Shown here: positions 6,046 through 8,588 of the stretch, in pieces
Layout: each line of letters opens with the position of its first letter
Numbering within the stretch: the first letter of the stretch is position 1
Source of the DNA: Chloroflexia bacterium
GTDB lineage: Bacteria > Chloroflexota > Chloroflexia > QHBQ01 > JADMIH01
Assembly: GCA_025927935.1 (NCBI GenBank)
Contig: JAICKM010000270.1
Location: forward strand, 1-8,588
Length of the DNA stretch: 8,588 nt
Reading direction: 5' to 3'
Notes under the pieces: model-generated
What the model saw: only the letters and a program-made list of their open reading frames with translations
Databases searched by the model: none
Told to the model about the DNA's origin: nothing
Program-made: the position numbers and the translations under genes

Positions 6046-8211
6046 TTAGCGGGTGATGGTCAGGTTGATGGTCTGACTGTGTGATTTGCCGCTACCCGTA
6101 CCGATCACGGTCAGCGTCGAGGTGCCCAGCGCGGCGTTTCGGTTGATGGTCACGGTCAGCGTCGACGTGCCTGTCCCGCCTGCCGCCAGCGGCACCGGGT
6201 TGGGGCTGAAGCCGGCGCTCGTCCTGCTCGGCAGGCCGCTCACGCTCAGGCTGACGGTCCCCGCGAAGCTGTCAAGCGAGGTCAGCGCGACGGTATAGGT
6301 CGTACTGCCGGGGCGCGCCACGGTGCGGCTCGCCGGCGTGACACTCAGGGTGAAGTCGGGGCTGGGCGTGGGCGTATTGGTCGGCGTGCGGGTTGGCGTA
6401 GCCGTGGGCGTGCCGGTGGGCGTGCCGGTCGGGGTGGCCGTGGGACCGCCGGCCTCGGTGACGGTGAGGAAGACCGCTGTGACCGGCCCCCAGGTCGGGA
6501 AGCCCCCGTAAGCGGCGGCGCCCCGTCCGCGCACGAACAGGATATGCCGGCCCACCGCCAGGCCGCTGGTGTCCACCGTGGCGTTCACCGCGACGGTCGC
6601 CGCTGTGAAGGTGCCGTTCAGGGGGATGGCCGTGCCACCGGCCCAGGGAGGCGTGTCGATATAATATTCCGCCGCACCCACGCTCTGGCTGAAGCCATTT
6701 CCCGTCCAGGCGAAGTTGATGGTCGCGTTGAGGGTCGCCGCCGTGCCCTGGGCCACTGTCGCCGGCGACATGGTCACGCCGCGGGTGTCCGGCCCGTGGG
6801 CCAGCAGGTAGGGCGTGCGCGCGATCTTGGCCTGGTAGACCAGCGACCCCTGGTTAGCCGGCCACAGCGTGTTCTGGACGTAGGACAGCGACACCAGGAA
6901 GTCGGAACCGCCGACCTCGGTGCTAAACGCCGCCGCCCCCAGATCGCCATAGACCTGGTCAACCGCGTCGCCGTCCACGGCGTAGAGACAGACGGGCGGT
7001 GCGCACGCGGTGTAGCCGTTGCCCGCCGGCGCCGCGTTGGTCGCCGCGAGGTGCTTGCCCAGGTTCGCCAACTCCGGCCCATTCGGCGCGGCGGTGGTGG
7101 TCCAGCCCCAGGGGTAGAGGTCCAACGCCGCGTTCGAGTGCATATCCTGGTAGACGCCGCTGGCAGTCAGGGGGGCCGGGTCGGTATTGTTCGGTCCGCG
7201 CTGGTCGGGGATCAGCGCGCGGACCTGGTTGACCACGGCCTGGGTTTCGGGGTCTGAACCGGCGCTGGGGCCGCGATAGGTCTGGCTGCACGCCACACTG
7301 CTGGAGCCGCCGCAACACGCCCACAGGAAGGGGAAGTTGCGGTTATTGTCGGTGCCGAACTGGGTGCTGGAGGTGGGCGGCCAGGTGGTGCAGCCATTAC
7401 TGTTGTTGGCGTTCTTGCGCTGATAGTAGGGACTGCTGCCCCCGCCGCCCGCCTCGACAATATGGTGGCCGTCGGGGTTGACCATGGGCACCACCCAGAT
7501 GTCGTGCCAGTCCACCAGCCAGTGCGCGTCGGGGTTGGTATCGTACTGGTCCAGCAAGAGCTGGATGTAGAGCATAGCAATTTCGGGCGTGGCGATCTCG
7601 CGGGCGTGGATGCCGGCTTCATACCAGAAGACCGGTTTGGGGCCGGGAATGGCCTGGTTGGTGATATGCAGTGCCCAGAGGTCATAGCCGTTGTAGGCCG
7701 CCGGCCGGGTGCAGACACCGGGATGGACCTTGCACCACGAGTCACCGATGTCGACCTTCTGGGCCAGGGTGGGGTGGGCGGCGACCTCCTGGTCAAGGAA
7801 GGTCTGCATCTCCTCGACGGTCTTGTAGCCATTATAGAAGCTGTCGCCGAACAGGTGCGGATCGTTGAGCAGGGCGGTTTCTTGCTGGTTGATTTCGTAC
7901 TTGAGGCCGAGCGCCTGGATCTGGGCCAGGAGGGCGCGGTCGGCCCAAACTGGGAGGTAGCCGCCCGTGGTGGCCACTTCTTCGGCGCCGAGTTGGGTGG
8001 CAAGGCGGTCGCGCTCGACGGCATCGTGGAAATAGACGTGTAGCGACCAGATCGTTGGCGCGCGCCCGCTGGGGCCGGGGGTGGACGCGGCCGGCTGGGC
8101 GGGCGCGGCGGCTACGGCGCGGGGCAAGACAGAACTGCCGGCGGTGAGCACGCCCAGGACCAGGGTGAGCGCCGCCACCGTGATGATCAAGACCTTGAGC
8201 TTGCTGTTCAT
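6046..8211 (-). CDS. Secreted M14 zinc carboxypeptidase
   Basis: A 721-residue exported metallocarboxypeptidase that removes residues from the C-termini of peptides. The start at 8211 follows AAGGAAGG. The signal peptide is about residues 1-36 (KLK, hydrophobic core, AVAAA). Residues 51-115 are a likely pro-region. The M14 domain is about 125-470: zinc ligands His202 and Glu205 (GIHARE) and His358 (YQDMHSN); substrate-binding Asn290-Arg291 and probably Arg265; Tyr410 matching Tyr248 of carboxypeptidase A; catalytic Glu432 (FSTEVGG). The position matching residue 255 of carboxypeptidase A is Val417, which suggests a taste for hydrophobic C-terminal residues (inference). Eight Cys (160, 167, 274, 299, 300, 308, 403, 408) lie in the catalytic domain. 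Residues about 475-588 form a beta-sandwich domain, followed by a Thr-Pro linker (590-617) and an Ig-like domain (618-721) like that of the S8 enzyme. First gene of the two-gene operon. Confidence 0.95.
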   Translation of the reverse strand: MNSKLKVLIITVAALTLVLGVLTAGSSVLPRAVAAAPAQPAASTPGPSGRAPTIWSLHVYFHDAVERDRLATQLGAEEVATTGGYLPVWADRALLAQIQALGLKYEINQQETALLNDPHLFGDSFYNGYKTVEEMQTFLDQEVAAHPTLAQKVDIGDSWCKVHPGVCTRPAAYNGYDLWALHITNQAIPGPKPVFWYEAGIHAREIATPEIAMLYIQLLLDQYDTNPDAHWLVDWHDIWVVPMVNPDGHHIVEAGGGGSSPYYQRKNANNSNGCTTWPPTSSTQFGTDNNRNFPFLWACCGGSSSVACSQTYRGPSAGSDPETQAVVNQVRALIPDQRGPNNTDPAPLTASGVYQDMHSNAALDLYPWGWTTTAAPNGPELANLGKHLAATNAAPAGNGYTACAPPVCLYAVDGDAVDQVYGDLGAAAFSTEVGGSDFLVSLSYVQNTLWPANQGSLVYQAKIARTPYLLAHGPDTRGVTMSPATVAQGTAATLNATINFAWTGNGFSQSVGAAEYYIDTPPWAGGTAIPLNGTFTAATVAVNATVDTSGLAVGRHILFVRGRGAAAYGGFPTWGPVTAVFLTVTEAGGPTATPTGTPTGTPTATPTRTPTNTPTPSPDFTLSVTPASRTVARPGSTTYTVALTSLDSFAGTVSLSVSGLPSRTSAGFSPNPVPLAAGGTGTSTLTVTINRNAALGTSTLTVIGTGSGKSHSQTINLTITR
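6049..6360 (-). repeat. C-terminal Ig-like domain of the M14 enzyme, copy 1 of a diverged repeat
   Basis: Encodes residues 618-721 (PDFTLSVTPASRT to INLTITR). It is the partner of 4000-4311, at the same place in the protein and behind the same type of linker. The match includes the strings VSLSVSGLP and LAAGGTGT. It arose by duplication or by separate recruitment of one domain type. Confidence 0.85.
6361..6444 (-). repeat. Low-complexity Thr-Pro linker repeat in the M14 gene
   Basis: Encodes 28 residues of TATPTGTPTGTPTATPTRTP type. The DNA is a near-tandem repeat of GTGGGCGTGCCG-like units on the plus strand, shorter than the equivalent linker at 4312-4449. It separates the beta-sandwich domain from the terminal Ig-like domain. 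Confidence 0.85.
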
Positions 8212-8500
8212 GGTGCCCTTCCTTGTAGTGTGTACCGGTCCAGAAGCAGGGCCAGCCCGGACGCTTGCAGGACGGGGCCCTCAGCGTCGCGGCGCTGAGG
8301 ACTCGCCGCCCATTGGTGCGCACCCAGGCGGGCGAAGGCGCAGAGCTGTGGCAGATACTCGTCTCTAGTCACGGCCCACGGCCTTTCTGCACACTCCAGG
8401 TACGAACCATTGCCGGGGTGGGGGGTGGAGCTTCAAGTGGCGGAGCGCCCCCGTGGTGCGGAGGTGAGGGCTTGGGGAAGGTAGTCCGCTTACCAGCCTT
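8212..8500 (-). other. Long untranslated leader of the peptidase operon
   Basis: If transcription starts at the -10 box at 8501-8509, about 280 nt precede the M14 start codon. No credible gene is present: two tiny frames (ATG at 8410, 13 codons; another near 8315, 10 codons) lack ribosome binding sites. The Shine-Dalgarno AAGGAAGG lies within the last 15 nt. I do not recognise a known riboswitch. Apart from one hairpin, I see no clear structure. Confidence 0.45.
8279..8300 (-). promoter_or_regulatory. Perfect 8-bp hairpin in the peptidase leader
   Basis: On the minus strand CCTCAGCG (8300-8293), loop CCGCGA (8292-8287) and CGCTGAGG (8286-8279) form an uninterrupted stem with a 6-nt loop, 67 nt before the ATG. 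No T-run follows, so it is not an intrinsic terminator. It could be an mRNA structure element or a protein-binding dyad. Confidence 0.45.
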
Positions 8501-8509
8501 AGTATAACA
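8501..8509 (-). promoter_or_regulatory. Candidate extended -10 promoter of the peptidase operon
   Basis: The minus strand reads TGTTATACT, an extended -10 element in a locally AT-richer region, with no convincing -35 at 16-18 nt. A small dyad, GCGCC-GCTG-GGCGC (8514-8527), lies just upstream of it, where a regulator could bind. The box has the same TGNTATACT form as that ahead of the DUF6603 gene. Confidence 0.45.
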
Positions 8510-8588
8510 CAAGGCGCCGCTGGGCGCTATATCTGCGGTAAGAATTAAGATTCAGTTTGCTGCCCATAACTATGCAAAGGCGGTCGTA

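Noticed and set aside
8369..8410. 13-codon upstream frame in the peptidase leader (MVRTWSVQKGRGP)
   Set aside because: No Shine-Dalgarno and no run of regulatory codons, so it is not a convincing leader peptide.
8413..8430. G-rich stretch on the plus strand as a possible G-quadruplex
   Set aside because: Only two long G-runs followed by short ones; the usual four runs of three are not present.

Overview
The window comes from a high-GC bacterium. All recognisable coding sequence is on the minus strand. Two secreted peptidases carry Thr-Pro-rich linkers of the TPTATPTRTPTNTPT kind, joined to a C-terminal Ig-like domain. This architecture is common in Chloroflexota, so that phylum is my best guess, but it is an inference from style and no marker gene is present. 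The genes have clear Shine-Dalgarno sites (AAGGAG, AAAGGAGG, AAGGAAGG).

In transcription order (right to left), 8510-8588 is a short AT-richer upstream stretch. An extended -10 promoter candidate lies at 8501-8509, followed by a leader of about 280 nt with a perfect hairpin at 8279-8300. Next is a secreted M14 zinc carboxypeptidase (8211-6046), then after 39 nt a secreted S8 serine endopeptidase of the bacillopeptidase F type (6006-3997). The two look like one operon. Both end in the same C-terminal domain (67 of 104 residues identical by my hand alignment) behind similar low-complexity linkers. An endopeptidase that opens new C-termini and a carboxypeptidase that trims them make a plausible extracellular protein-degrading pair.

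A non-coding gap of about 550 bp follows (3451-3996). It holds a weak terminator candidate for the operon, a second extended -10 box of the same TGNTATACT form, and a perfect 10-bp hairpin touching the Shine-Dalgarno of the next gene. That gene (3450 to beyond base 1) is a large DUF6603-type protein of unknown function. Its first 857 codons are open, but the 3' part as written carries an in-frame TAG, a one-base loss in a C-run and a TGA where the family is expected to have Trp. It therefore reads as a pseudogene, or as a gene with sequence errors, and it runs off the left edge.

I see no mobile element, CRISPR array, tRNA or rRNA. I do not see a convincing new multi-gene system. The points most worth a second look are the broken DUF6603 gene with its intact, structured start region, and the shared-domain peptidase pair.
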